Assembly: GCA_036493735.1 (NCBI GenBank)
Contig: DASXPH010000098.1
Coordinates: 124,001-188,000 of the forward strand
DNA length: 64,000 nucleotides
From: AG2 sp036493735
GTDB taxonomy: Bacteria; Gemmatimonadota; Gemmatimonadetes; Gemmatimonadales; Gemmatimonadaceae
Direction: 5' to 3'
The notes under the pieces are model-generated. The model did no database searches. It had not been told where the DNA came from and saw only the letters and a list, made by a program, of their open reading frames with translations. The stretch's first letter is position 1. Each line of letters opens with the position of its first letter. A program made the position numbers and the translations under genes. Below, in pieces: positions 8,149 to 16,541 of this stretch.

Positions 8149-8661
8149 GTGGACGTCATCCGAACGTATCTGGAGCTCTCGTCACGCGAGGCGCTGCGCC
8201 CTGCGAAAGCCATGGCATCGGACGCTCGCGTCGTGCGCCGCGATCCGTGCTCCGTCGCCGACTATCGCCGACTCTACGCCGCTGTCGGCGCAGCCTGGCA
8301 CTGGCGCGATCGCCTGCGCTGGGACGACGAAACGCTCCGCGCTCACCTGGCGTCTCCACGCATTGCGGTCTGGGAGCTTCTCGTCGGCGACGCCAGCGCG
8401 GGGTTTTTCGAGCTGCGAAAGAGCGGCGACGACGAAGTGGAGATTGCCTACTTCGGGTTGGTCCCCGCCTTCATCGGTCGCGGCCTCGGCGGCGCGCTGC
8501 TGACGACCGCCGTCGAGGAGGCGTGGCGGTTCGGCGGCCGCCGAGTGTGGCTGCACACCTGTACCCTCGATTCACCGCACGCCCTGCCTAACTACAAGGC
8601 TCGTGGCTTTACCCCGTATCGCACCGAGACCTACGAGACCGAGTTGGAACCGTCCACCTGA
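8149..8661 (+). CDS. GNAT family N-acetyltransferase
   Basis: About 170 residues. The acetyl-CoA-binding segment is visible as YFGLVPAFIGRGLGGALL (motif A, with the Arg-Gly-x-Gly-x-Ala pattern), followed by a Pro-Asn-Tyr segment (HALPNYKARGF) typical of the family C-terminus. The N-terminal TYLELSSREALRPA suggests translation starts upstream of the first ATG, so I chose GTG 8149. Its substrate is unknown. It follows the amidotransferase-like gene by 25 bases, with an octamer copy (8129-8136) in the gap, and may be co-transcribed. Confidence 0.8.
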   Translation: MDVIRTYLELSSREALRPAKAMASDARVVRRDPCSVADYRRLYAAVGAAWHWRDRLRWDDETLRAHLASPRIAVWELLVGDASAGFFELRKSGDDEVEIAYFGLVPAFIGRGLGGALLTTAVEEAWRFGGRRVWLHTCTLDSPHALPNYKARGFTPYRTETYETELEPST

Positions 8662-8694
8662 CGGCTCGCCTTTCCCCCGCGTCTCACCGTTCGC

Positions 8695-11616
8695 CTAACG
8701 CCACCGCGGTCCCCTCCTGCCCCGCAATCCTCCTCGTCGCGGCGATTCCCGTTCCCCATCCACGGAGGGCGTCCTGGGCCCTCTGCGCCGCTCCCGCTCA
8801 GACGCGTCGTTACGCGGCCCTGCCGTCGATTCTTCACCGCTCTGCCCAGCCCGCTCGCGCCGGCCAGGTCGTTGCTTTCGACGATGGTCGCGCCGCTCTC
8901 CACGCTCTTCCCGACCGCCCGCGCGACCGGCCCGTTCGCGCCGTTTTCGTTCGCGCCGCTCCTCACGACGATCCTCCCACGCGCGGTTCATCGCCTGGAG
9001 CTCCTCTTCGGTGAACGGGCGATCCAGCTCCTCCTGCAGCGCGTCGAGTGTCGAGGCCCGCGCCGCCCCGCGCGCCCCGCGCGTCACGACGAATCGAAGT
9101 GGACGGTCCAGCACCGGCAGCTCTGCCTCGGAAAGCGAACGCGCCAGCTTCTCCGGCAAACGCAGTCTCGCGACGCCTACCTTGCGGGCCTCGTCCTCTT
9201 CCACATCGTACTGAATTTCGACGTCTCGATCACGCAGCTGAACCCGAGCCGGCAATCGCGCGTATTCGGCGCGGACGGCCGCAGGAACGAGGGACTCCAG
9301 CTCGGCGGTCAGATCCAGATTCGCAAATTTGAAATTGCTCATCGCGTCCAGGTCCTGCAGACGCGACTCGTACAGCGACGCCAGCTCGTTCACCCCGAGC
9401 TTCGGAGTAGTGCCGGCCGATCGACGCCACGTTTCGCGAACCTCCTCGATCAGCGGCTGATTGTGTTTCACAGCCGAGTGACGCGCCTCCCCCCGTGCCA
9501 TCGCCTCGGCCAGCAGACGGCGCGCCCGACCTCGGAGGTTTTCCGGGAACGTGTCGATCGCCTCGACCTCGCTCCCGAGATCGAAGCCGTAGTACTCGAC
9601 GCGGCGTCGCAATACGAGTGGCGCCCGTTTTCGCTCCGGCTCGAACACCAGCTCGGGCTCGCCCGCCCGCGCATAACGACGCACGAGATCCATGGGGACC
9701 TGTGTCCCCTCGATCGACGCGCGCGGAATCCCCATCTTGTCCGCGAAATACCGGATCTCGCCCGCGATCGCCCCCCAGCTGCCACAGACGCTGGTCTTCC
9801 CGACGCGCGCTTCATCCCCATTTGCCGTCTCCTCGTCGACGACGAGGTCGAACGGCATGTACTCGGCGAGCAACTGCTGGAAGGCCCGCAGCTCTCCATC
9901 ACCCGCGTTCACCATCGACGACGGCAGCGGCATGCCGACCGCGCGGTACACGCTCGCCATTCCGAGAGCCGCATCCTCGATGCCTTTCACGAGCACGCCG
10001 CGACGCGTCGCCCACTCATCGATCTCCCGCTCGTCGAACAGGTGCCGCGGCAGTCCGTACACCTCGCCAAGATATCCCGCGCTGGCGTACGCCTCTGCGT
10101 AGAGATTGTACGCCGTGAGGTGATCGCTCCCCGGAATGATCACGCCGTCCAGATCGCGCTCCTCGCGTGTCATGCGATGCAGTGATTCGATCGCACTCAT
10201 CACCGCGAGGAACGGGAGCAGCACATCCTCTCCCAGAACGAGCAGCTCCGCCCACGCACGTTCTACCGGCATCGCCTCGACGCTCCTGCCGTAGGCCGTG
10301 AGGCGCCCCTTCTCGACGATTCCGCGGCGCTCCAGCAATGCCAACGCTCTGCGATACGCGATCTTGTCGAGGGGAACCGGCAGCTCCAGCTCGTCCGCGC
10401 GAACGCCTAACGCCGCACAGGTGATGGCGACACGCTCCGAGTCGCCACCAAGCTGGAATTCCGGCGCTGTCGGACGCAAGCGATCGAAGTCGATGTCCCG
10501 ATCGGACAGAATGAACACGCGCCCGCCTTCGACGCGTCCGTGAACGCGTCCGGCCATCTGCAGGATCTCGTTCGCTCCGAGATGCTCCTGCGTCAGGACG
10601 TTCCGGCCGCGGTCTACCTCGTTGTAGAAGCGCACGTCGTCGATGACGACGGTATCGAGGCCGCGCACATTCAGCGCGCTCTGTCCGGCGGCCGTCATCG
10701 CGAGAAAGAACGGCTTCTGCTCGCCGCCCTCCAGAAACGGCCGAATGATCCGGATCGGCTCGCCGCCATGGTAGTACGCCGTGTTCACGCGCGGCGCGCT
10801 CAGCCCGACGTGCTCCGCTGCCGCCTCCACGCCGCGCCGCGTCGGAACGAACATCGCAATGCCGCGTCGCTGCCTAACGACCTGCTGCAGGAATTTGTCG
10901 TCGAGAAACTCGAGCGGCTCCTTGTCGAGAACCTTCACCAACGCCGCCTTGCTGGCGTCGAAATCGACGACCTCCAGCACATCAGCCGAATTCAAGTACT
11001 TCCGGTAGAAGCTTGGATCTACCGTCGCCGACAGCCAGATAAAACGGCACCCAACGCGCTTACCCAGCGCGAGACAGAGCTCGAGCTCCGCCGAGGTTTG
11101 ATGGATCTCGTCTACGACGAGAGTGTCGGTCGCGAGAATGTCGCCGTCCTCGAACCACCGCCGCGCGATACCCGTCGTCACGATGATGACGTTCCACGAA
11201 GGCGTCTCCGGCGTCGCCTCGCGTTCGCGGTTGACGACGCCGACCTTCAGGGCGGTCGTCCGCAGGATCTCCTCGGCGATGGGCCGGATGGCGAGCGTCT
11301 TGCCCGTGCCGGTTCCCGCGATGATCCCGAAGCCGCGCCCACCGCGCGCCAACTCTCGCACGCGCACGCCATGTTGTCGTTCGAGGAAGGTCTCGATATT
11401 CAACCCGAGCGCGAGCTCGATTGTCTCGCACGCGGCGCGCGTTGGGGCGATGACGATCACTCGGCCCGATGTGGGCTCCAACTGCACGAAGGCTTCGTGA
11501 TCGAGCGGAAGCCCGTAGCGATCCTGGATCGAGCGCGTCACGGCGGCGGAAGGTGCAAGCTTAGCGCCCAAATGAAAAGCCCGCTCTTCAGAGCGGGCTC
11601 TCTGGTCCTGCACCAT
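8695..11616 (-). CDS. DEAH-type superfamily 2 RNA helicase with long Arg/Glu/Gly-rich tail
   Basis: Up to 973 residues. Motif I GIIAGTGTGKT, motif II DEIH (VVDEIHQTS), motif III LSATVD and motif VI QMAGRVHGR place it among HrpA/HrpB-like ATP-dependent RNA helicases. The last roughly 100 residues are very rich in Arg, Glu and Gly, a disordered basic tail likely to bind RNA. Helicase homology begins about 30 residues in, and a rho-independent terminator of the upstream gene overlaps codons 6-14 of the longest frame. The true start is therefore probably TTG 11571 or GTG 11541; no good ribosome binding site marks either. The TAG stop lies within an octamer copy (8693-8700). Confidence 0.85.
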   Translation of the reverse strand: MVQDQRARSEERAFHLGAKLAPSAAVTRSIQDRYGLPLDHEAFVQLEPTSGRVIVIAPTRAACETIELALGLNIETFLERQHGVRVRELARGGRGFGIIAGTGTGKTLAIRPIAEEILRTTALKVGVVNREREATPETPSWNVIIVTTGIARRWFEDGDILATDTLVVDEIHQTSAELELCLALGKRVGCRFIWLSATVDPSFYRKYLNSADVLEVVDFDASKAALVKVLDKEPLEFLDDKFLQQVVRQRRGIAMFVPTRRGVEAAAEHVGLSAPRVNTAYYHGGEPIRIIRPFLEGGEQKPFFLAMTAAGQSALNVRGLDTVVIDDVRFYNEVDRGRNVLTQEHLGANEILQMAGRVHGRVEGGRVFILSDRDIDFDRLRPTAPEFQLGGDSERVAITCAALGVRADELELPVPLDKIAYRRALALLERRGIVEKGRLTAYGRSVEAMPVERAWAELLVLGEDVLLPFLAVMSAIESLHRMTREERDLDGVIIPGSDHLTAYNLYAEAYASAGYLGEVYGLPRHLFDEREIDEWATRRGVLVKGIEDAALGMASVYRAVGMPLPSSMVNAGDGELRAFQQLLAEYMPFDLVVDEETANGDEARVGKTSVCGSWGAIAGEIRYFADKMGIPRASIEGTQVPMDLVRRYARAGEPELVFEPERKRAPLVLRRRVEYYGFDLGSEVEAIDTFPENLRGRARRLLAEAMARGEARHSAVKHNQPLIEEVRETWRRSAGTTPKLGVNELASLYESRLQDLDAMSNFKFANLDLTAELESLVPAAVRAEYARLPARVQLRDRDVEIQYDVEEDEARKVGVARLRLPEKLARSLSEAELPVLDRPLRFVVTRGARGAARASTLDALQEELDRPFTEEELQAMNRAWEDRREERRERKRRERAGRAGGREERGERRDHRRKQRPGRRERAGQSGEESTAGPRNDASERERRRGPRTPSVDGERESPRRGGLRGRRGPRWR
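11575..11599 (-). terminator. rho-independent terminator of the 11648-11998 gene
   Basis: Read on the minus strand this is a nine-base-pair stem AGCCCGCTC / GAGCGGGCT with a TGAA loop, followed directly by TTTT. It sits 49 bases after the stop of the small secreted protein and within the longest possible reading frame of the helicase. Confidence 0.8.
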
Positions 11617-11647
11617 TTCATAGATTTCGAATCGGCCTGGCGCCGAT

Positions 11648-11998
11648 TCATGGACGTCGAATCTTCGGCGGCGACGGCGGTTGGGTAAAGCTCTTCACGA
11701 AGGGCGGTGGACTTTTCTTCTTGTCGCCCTTGTCGTCCTTCTTCGCGTAGTCGTCGCCGAAGATCACGCGCCCATTCTGAGGCTTGTTCTTCACCGCCGT
11801 GGCGCAATCCGTCGGTGCGGGCTGCTGTCCAGCAGGAACGTCGTCCAGCCAGATGCGGCACATGCCAGCTGGCGGCCGGCTCTCTGCCGGTATCGTAGGT
11901 GCTTTCTTCGTCGCTCCCCGCTGCTGTGCGCCAACCCAATGCATCGGCGCCACTGCCGCGGCAACAAGAAAAGCGAAAGTCATCGTGAATTGCTTCAT
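11648..11998 (-). CDS. small secreted protein with PAGMCRIW motif, unknown function
   Basis: A 116-residue protein with an N-terminal signal peptide (hydrophobic stretch, cleavage probably after VGA-Q around residue 25). The mature part carries PPAGMCRIWLDDVPAGQQP followed by a second Cys in PTDCATA, then a Lys/Asp-rich segment and a Pro-rich tail. I recall similar short secreted proteins with a Pro-x-Gly-Met-Cys-Arg-Ile-Trp core, but know no function. The two Cys could form a disulfide. ATG 11998 follows GGGAGGAGAG, a strong ribosome binding site; earlier starts lack one. Confidence 0.65.
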   Translation of the reverse strand: MKQFTMTFAFLVAAAVAPMHWVGAQQRGATKKAPTIPAESRPPAGMCRIWLDDVPAGQQPAPTDCATAVKNKPQNGRVIFGDDYAKKDDKGDKKKSPPPFVKSFTQPPSPPKIRRP

Positions 11999-12186
11999 CT
12001 CTCCTCCCATCGGCACCGGCCTCGGCGCCCGCCCTCATTCGAGCAGGGCCAATGCCACGGGACAGCTGGACCAGCTACGCTGTAACAATAAGCAAATCAT
12101 ACACTTGTCATTTCACTATTGTTCCGGTCGCTACTTCGACTGTCCGTCGCGCGGGAATTCAGTGTCACTTCACCCGGACTCGGGCC

Positions 12187-12219
12187 GGTGGTCGGTCAGA
12201 TCACCGTTCACCGACCACC
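12187..12219 (-). terminator. inverted repeat at the end of the SelW-like gene
   Basis: Perfect ten-base inverted repeat GGTGGTCGGT / ACCGACCACC with a 13-base loop, overlapping the stop codon of the selenoprotein gene. There is no T-tract, so termination is only suggested. Confidence 0.4.
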
Positions 12220-12432
12220 GGCGAGCAGCTTGAGTACCTCTCCTGGCTGGGCATGGCGGCCGAGTTTCGATTTCTCGAAGACCGGCGCTCCATCCCGAAG
12301 CACCTCGAATCGCCCCCCGCGTGATGGAATGAGCTTCACCTCTTCATTGGGAAGCGCATTTCGGATCTCCGCCGCCAAACTGACGGCGCGTGGCTCGTAG
12401 TTTCAAACCGTGCAGTATTCGATCGTGATCAT
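12208..12432 (-). CDS. SelT/SelW/SelH (Rdx) family selenoprotein, UGA-encoded Sec at codon 10
   Basis: This 74-residue gene is interrupted by one in-frame TGA and so is absent from standard reading-frame calls. It reads MITIEYCTV-U-NYEPRA, then LAAEIR, LIPSRGGRFEVLRDG, VFEKSKLGRH and PGEVLKLL. This is an almost complete SelW/Rdx protein: CxxU redox motif at residues 7-10, the NYxPRA that always follows it, the PSxGGxFEV strand and the C-terminal GEV. The TGA (12405-12403) sits exactly where Cys or Sec belongs. A stem suitable as a bacterial SECIS follows. Rdx proteins are small thioredoxin-fold thiol/selenol redox proteins. It begins 30 bases after the M14 peptidase stop on the same strand; a GGGAG lies 15 bases before the ATG. 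Confidence 0.85.
12370..12388 (-). promoter_or_regulatory. candidate bacterial SECIS hairpin
   Basis: On the mRNA strand, 14 bases after the UGA, CGCCG pairs with CGGCG across a nine-base loop. It can slide to CGCC/GGCG with an eight-base loop beginning with G. The UGA-to-loop distance of 19 bases is within the range usual for bacterial SECIS elements bound by SelB. The stem is short, so this is a candidate only. Confidence 0.5.
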
Positions 12433-12461
12433 CGTCGATTCGTCGTGCTCCCGTTAATCAT

Positions 12462-15400
12462 TTACTTATTCCCCTGCGAACCGTCCGTCGCCACGCGCTG
12501 TGGATGCTCGTTGATGTCCAGCGCGTTCCAGTTGGCCAGCGCATTGAGCACCATCGCGTAGCTACCTTGCGTCTCGTACCGCCACATGGGACGAATACCG
12601 AAGAGTACCACGTGACCCTGGCCTAACGGCGCGTCCACGACCGCGGCGCGTCCCGCCATCTCGCTGCCATTGTCGAGCAAACCCGAAACCAGCAGCGAGT
12701 CGACGTTCGGGCTGAACCGCAAAATCACTCTGGGCCTCTGCGCCGCCGTCTGTCGAGCAATGGACGGGTCGGGACGGTTCTGTGCAACGGACATGCTGCG
12801 CTCCTCATCCCCTCCCGCGCCGCCTTCGCCTCCCCCGCGGCCCGTCGCCACGGAGAACAGAGGCGCCGTATTGAAGTAAACAGGAATTGCCCCGCGATCG
12901 TAGCCGTAGAGAATCGGACTGGAGCGCGTCACCACCTCCGTGCGGAAAATGGCCCCGCGCGCAAGCAGACGCGGTGTGCTAACGACGCTCACCGACGGAG
13001 TAAAGCCAAAATCGATCGGCAGGCGACTCGTGTTTCCCTCGACGAGTAACAGGCCTCCGCGCTCGACAAAGCGGCGGAGCGCCGCCGTGCCGTCGAGCCC
13101 TAGCTCGGGGCGGATATCGTCCGTCGAATCGATCTTGCCAAGGCTTGGCGTGAGCGCAGTGGTCCTCCACGGAACAGCCGGGCCGACCATCGGCCGTCCG
13201 TTCACCATGCTCGTCGTCGGTCCGCTCACGTGGGGAAAGAGCACGACGTCGAACCGGTCCAGCAGGCCGGCCTCTTTGAGCCGCTGGGTGGACATGTAGG
13301 TGAACGGCACACTCATCTCCTCCAGTGCGTGCCGCACCCACCCTTCGTTCTGTGTCTCGATCCAGCTGTGCACGAAGGCAATACGGGGTAGCTGTACGGC
13401 ATGCGAGCGTACGCCTGGTGCCGCACTGGTCGACGTCGCCGTCATGCCGAGCTGAGTGATGGCCGCACGAACGGCAGGACTGTTCTCGACCACATACGTC
13501 CCGGCGGGATAGCTCTTCCCGTCGACGGTGAACGCGCTGTCCGCTACCGTCACTTTCGCCCCGCCCGCTTTCCACGGCAGAACGGCCGAGCGCCAGTCGC
13601 CCGAGTGCGCGACGAGCAGAGTTCCGCCATTTCCCGCGACGGTTCCGGCGACGTGCGCATCTTCCTTGAGCAACTGCATCGGTTTGGTCAGGACGCTCGA
13701 ATCGGCGATCGTATGCACCGTAACGTGCCGGAGCTCGTCGAGCGACCAACCGGTATCGTCGTAGGGCGAGGGATCATCGGGCCGGAACTTCTGGACGGCC
13801 AATACCGTCCGAACGAGCGCCGTGTACGGCTGATCCATTCGTACGATCCAGTCGCCGGGAGCGACATTCACGGTGCGCGCTGTGCGTCCGCTGTCGCTGC
13901 GCGCGGTGGAATCGCCAGCCGCGCTGCGACCCCCGCGCCCTGCCCCGCGGCCGCCCGCAGCGTTAGGCGCGGCGCCCGCGCCTCCGGCGTTCGCACTCGC
14001 GATCAATCCGCGCTCGACGACCGGGGGCATGTCTCTCGCCGTGAAGGCCGATGTGGCGACATGCACGTCCGTGCCGACTTTGCGGAAGTAGTTCACCAGA
14101 TCGGCGGCTTCCGCGGCGTGTCGCTGATCCCGTGGGATGACGAACGCATATGGGGCCGACGTTTTTCCACGATCCACCATCCGCGTCGCCTTGAGCGCGA
14201 AGTCCTCCATGAAGGTGTCGCGATTGTCCGCGACGTACTTGAGGGCGACGAGGACACCCGACTGCTGATAGTTGATGTTGCTGCGGATGCACCACTTGAT
14301 GCCGTTCACCGGCGGATTCGGTCGGTACCACTCTTTCGAAGTGGCCGCCGCCGGAAGATTCACGATCTGGCAGTCGGCGCCTCCGGACGTGTACGTCTCG
14401 TAGAACTTGCCCATCGAATTGCGGAACTGCGCGATCCCGAGCATGTAGTTAGGCGCCCAGCCATCGTAGAAGCCGTGCGTCCAGACACCGGGTAGCCCGC
14501 GCTTCGTCAGCTCGTTCACTTCCTGATACGCCAGGGTGTGCCACTCGCCGACGGTGATGGGATCGAACTCGTCGTTGTATGGGCCGGTACCGGTGCTGCT
14601 ATATAGGAAGGGCACGGACTCGTGCAGGTCGTGCATGATGGTCGGCCGCCAGTGGAGAAAGCCGGCGTTCATGTTCTGCGTCAACTTGATGCTCATCATC
14701 AAGCCATCGCGATTGTTGTCGTGCGCGATGTACTTGCCCCAGTAGACCGTCGGGATGCCGCCTCGGCCGAGCTTCAGCTGCTTCTCCTCCTCGATGATGT
14801 CGATGATACGATTGCGCCCGTCGACCTCGGTCGCCGGCGTGATCAGGGTGATGACATTGTTTCGTATCTTTTGAATAAACGGCGTTTCCTCGACCGCGAG
14901 CCGGTAAAGCAGCTCCATCAGCATCTCGGGGCTTCCCGTCTCCGGCGCGTGGATCGTTCCCGTCAGCCAGTAGATTGGCTTCGCCTCGCGGATGAGCCGG
15001 GCTCTTTCCGCCTCCGACTCGCCCCGCGGATCCGCCAGCTTCGCCGCCATCGACCGATAGTCGTCGAGGCGCTTTATCGTGTTCTCATCAGCGACGGCGA
15101 CGACGATCATCTCGCGGCCTTCTTCGCTCATCCCCAGCGAGAACACCTTCACGCGTGGCGACGCCGCTTCGACGGCTCGGAAGTATTTGTTCAGATCTTC
15201 CGTTTTGGACAGCCGTCCAATCGTTCCAGGCACGTAGCCGAGTACCTTCAGCGGCGTCGGCACCGTTTTGGACGCGGGTAGATGATCGACGAGCTCCGTC
15301 GTGAATTTCCAATGAGGATCGGTTGGCGTGAGCTCGCGGATCTTCGCTGTGTATTCGGCATCATTCGCCTGCTGCGCGGCGAGAGGAGCTGCGCTCGCGG

Positions 15401-15467
15401 CGAGAATCATCGCCGCGAGGGCAAAGGCGCCGTTCGAGCGGCGTGGAAGCGACATGCTGAGTCTCAT
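12462..15467 (-). CDS. secreted M14 family zinc carboxypeptidase, large
   Basis: About 1001 residues with a signal peptide (hydrophobic segment then PLAAQQ). The M14 domain follows, with the zinc motif HxxE as TGTIHAPETGSPEM, an EVDGRNR segment carrying a substrate-binding Arg, and a later HDLHES that supplies a zinc His. A roughly 400-residue C-terminal region includes a Gly/Ala/Arg-rich low-complexity linker (about 540-570) and a glutamine-amidotransferase-like fold often seen in these large peptidases. It likely degrades peptides outside the cytoplasm. ATG 15467 or ATG 15455 both give a signal peptide. A selenoprotein gene follows 30 bases downstream. Confidence 0.88.
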   Translation of the reverse strand: MRLSMSLPRRSNGAFALAAMILAASAAPLAAQQANDAEYTAKIRELTPTDPHWKFTTELVDHLPASKTVPTPLKVLGYVPGTIGRLSKTEDLNKYFRAVEAASPRVKVFSLGMSEEGREMIVVAVADENTIKRLDDYRSMAAKLADPRGESEAERARLIREAKPIYWLTGTIHAPETGSPEMLMELLYRLAVEETPFIQKIRNNVITLITPATEVDGRNRIIDIIEEEKQLKLGRGGIPTVYWGKYIAHDNNRDGLMMSIKLTQNMNAGFLHWRPTIMHDLHESVPFLYSSTGTGPYNDEFDPITVGEWHTLAYQEVNELTKRGLPGVWTHGFYDGWAPNYMLGIAQFRNSMGKFYETYTSGGADCQIVNLPAAATSKEWYRPNPPVNGIKWCIRSNINYQQSGVLVALKYVADNRDTFMEDFALKATRMVDRGKTSAPYAFVIPRDQRHAAEAADLVNYFRKVGTDVHVATSAFTARDMPPVVERGLIASANAGGAGAAPNAAGGRGAGRGGRSAAGDSTARSDSGRTARTVNVAPGDWIVRMDQPYTALVRTVLAVQKFRPDDPSPYDDTGWSLDELRHVTVHTIADSSVLTKPMQLLKEDAHVAGTVAGNGGTLLVAHSGDWRSAVLPWKAGGAKVTVADSAFTVDGKSYPAGTYVVENSPAVRAAITQLGMTATSTSAAPGVRSHAVQLPRIAFVHSWIETQNEGWVRHALEEMSVPFTYMSTQRLKEAGLLDRFDVVLFPHVSGPTTSMVNGRPMVGPAVPWRTTALTPSLGKIDSTDDIRPELGLDGTAALRRFVERGGLLLVEGNTSRLPIDFGFTPSVSVVSTPRLLARGAIFRTEVVTRSSPILYGYDRGAIPVYFNTAPLFSVATGRGGGEGGAGGDEERSMSVAQNRPDPSIARQTAAQRPRVILRFSPNVDSLLVSGLLDNGSEMAGRAAVVDAPLGQGHVVLFGIRPMWRYETQGSYAMVLNALANWNALDINEHPQRVATDGSQGNK

Positions 15468-15525
15468 ATGAGGGGAGAGAAAGACGACACTAGAGCTGCG
15501 CGGCGGTGGTCGCAAGCCACGCAAA

Positions 15526-15777
15526 TCATCTTTGCGGAAGGGGAACGTTCGCAAGCGTCGCGAGCTTCGTCAGCAGCGTGTCCTGCCGCGCAACGACAGT
15601 CCGCAGCGAATCCACCTGATTCTGGAGTACGGCGTAGTCCTGTCGCATCGCGCTCATCTCCGTCCCCACCTGGACCATTGCCTCGGCGATGTTCGCTTCG
15701 GCTCGCGGATCGCGGCAGGAGGAAAGGAGTGAGGTCACGAGTAACGTGCACAGGGGGAACAGGAGCGCGCGCGACAT
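15526..15777 (-). CDS. small coiled-coil lipoprotein
   Basis: An 83-residue protein with a lipoprotein signal peptide ending in the lipobox LLSSC (Cys21). The mature part is a single heptad-patterned helix (AVLQNQVDSLRTVV) that probably forms a coiled coil, like small Lpp-type or periplasmic spacer lipoproteins. Function unknown. It is divergent from the pseudopilin gene across 94 bases, and lies 58 bases upstream of the M14 peptidase start on the same strand. Confidence 0.6.
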   Translation of the reverse strand: MSRALLFPLCTLLVTSLLSSCRDPRAEANIAEAMVQVGTEMSAMRQDYAVLQNQVDSLRTVVARQDTLLTKLATLANVPLPQR

Positions 15778-15871
15778 GCGAAACCCGATTCTGAGAGTGA
15801 GTTGGCGGGAAATGCGCCCGAGCGAAATCGATTGCTGATGGCTCGACCGAGAGTAGCCGTACTCTCCATGC

Positions 15872-16354
15872 ATGTCGAGCAGTCGCCATCGTTGCCCGCT
15901 TCTCGGCGGAACTCGCCGGCGACGTTCTCCTACGCGGCGCGTCGCTTTCACGCTGCCGGAAATGCTGGTTGTGCTGGTGATCGCCGGCATTCTACTCGGT
16001 CTTGCCGCGGTACGTCTGACGGAGGCTACCGACGAGGCAGCCGTCCGCGCCGCCGCCGGCGACATCGCAGCGGCGCTGAGTACTGCCCGGGGTGTCGCGA
16101 TCTATCGTCATACGGCGGTTGCTGTCGCGATCGATACCCTTGCTGCCGCCCTCTTCGTTCGCGAAGACACCAGCCTACTACTCAAGCGCGATCTCCGCTC
16201 GAGCTACTCCGTAAGCATCACCGCCTCACGGGACTCCACCGCCTTCGACGCGCGAGGCCTGGGGGTGGGCGCCGCCAATCTCAGTGTCGTCATCCGACGC
16301 CGGAATGCCATCGACACGGTGTTCGTGTCGCGACTCGGCCGGGTTCGATACTGA
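15872..16354 (+). CDS. GspH/FimT-type pseudopilin (type IV pilin-like N-terminus)
   Basis: A 160-residue protein with a basic leader and then a prepilin signal: processing before FTLPEMLVVLVIAGILLG, with Glu at position +5 and a 20-residue hydrophobic helix. The position before the cut is Ala rather than the usual Gly (RRVA-FTLPE), an unusual but tolerated variation. The following region (TEATDEAAVRAAAGDIAAAL, then an ARG-containing segment) fits GspH/FimT minor pseudopilins of type II secretion or type IV pili. No other pilus genes are in the window. FimT-type minor pilins can bind DNA during transformation in some bacteria. Confidence 0.75.
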   Translation: MSSSRHRCPLLGGTRRRRSPTRRVAFTLPEMLVVLVIAGILLGLAAVRLTEATDEAAVRAAAGDIAAALSTARGVAIYRHTAVAVAIDTLAAALFVREDTSLLLKRDLRSSYSVSITASRDSTAFDARGLGVGAANLSVVIRRRNAIDTVFVSRLGRVRY

Positions 16355-16365
16355 GAGCATGGAGG

Positions 16366-16400
16366 TGAAGGCCGGTGGGGCGAGCTGCCGCTGGCCTTCA
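16366..16400 (+). terminator. hairpin after the pseudopilin gene
   Basis: Eight-base inverted repeat TGAAGGCC / GGCCTTCA with a 19-base interior that can fold further, starting 12 bases after the pseudopilin stop. No T-tract follows, so termination is likely but unproven. Confidence 0.4.
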
Positions 16401-16541
16401 GACTAAACGCGCCACAATTTGCGGATGAGTCGACTGGTGGCGTGACGTTCATCACTTTGTGGGCGGCAGTCGAGTGCGCGTTCATCCGTCTAAACGTGTG
16501 ATGTGACGTAGGCGCGGAGGGGGTGGGTTATAGCAAAGGAA

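Noticed and set aside
8872..11688. Long open frames antisense to the DEAH helicase gene
   Set aside because: High-GC shadow frames with no recognisable motif, opposite a clear helicase.
12208..12432. TGA at codon 10 of the SelW-like gene as a nonsense mutation of a dead gene
   Set aside because: The rest of the frame is intact and highly family-like on both sides, the TGA is exactly at the Cys/Sec position, and a hairpin follows.
16487..16494. CGTCTAAA as the -10 box of an ECF-dependent promoter
   Set aside because: No convincing GGAAC-like -35 at the right spacing; kept only as a remark in the sigma factor entry.
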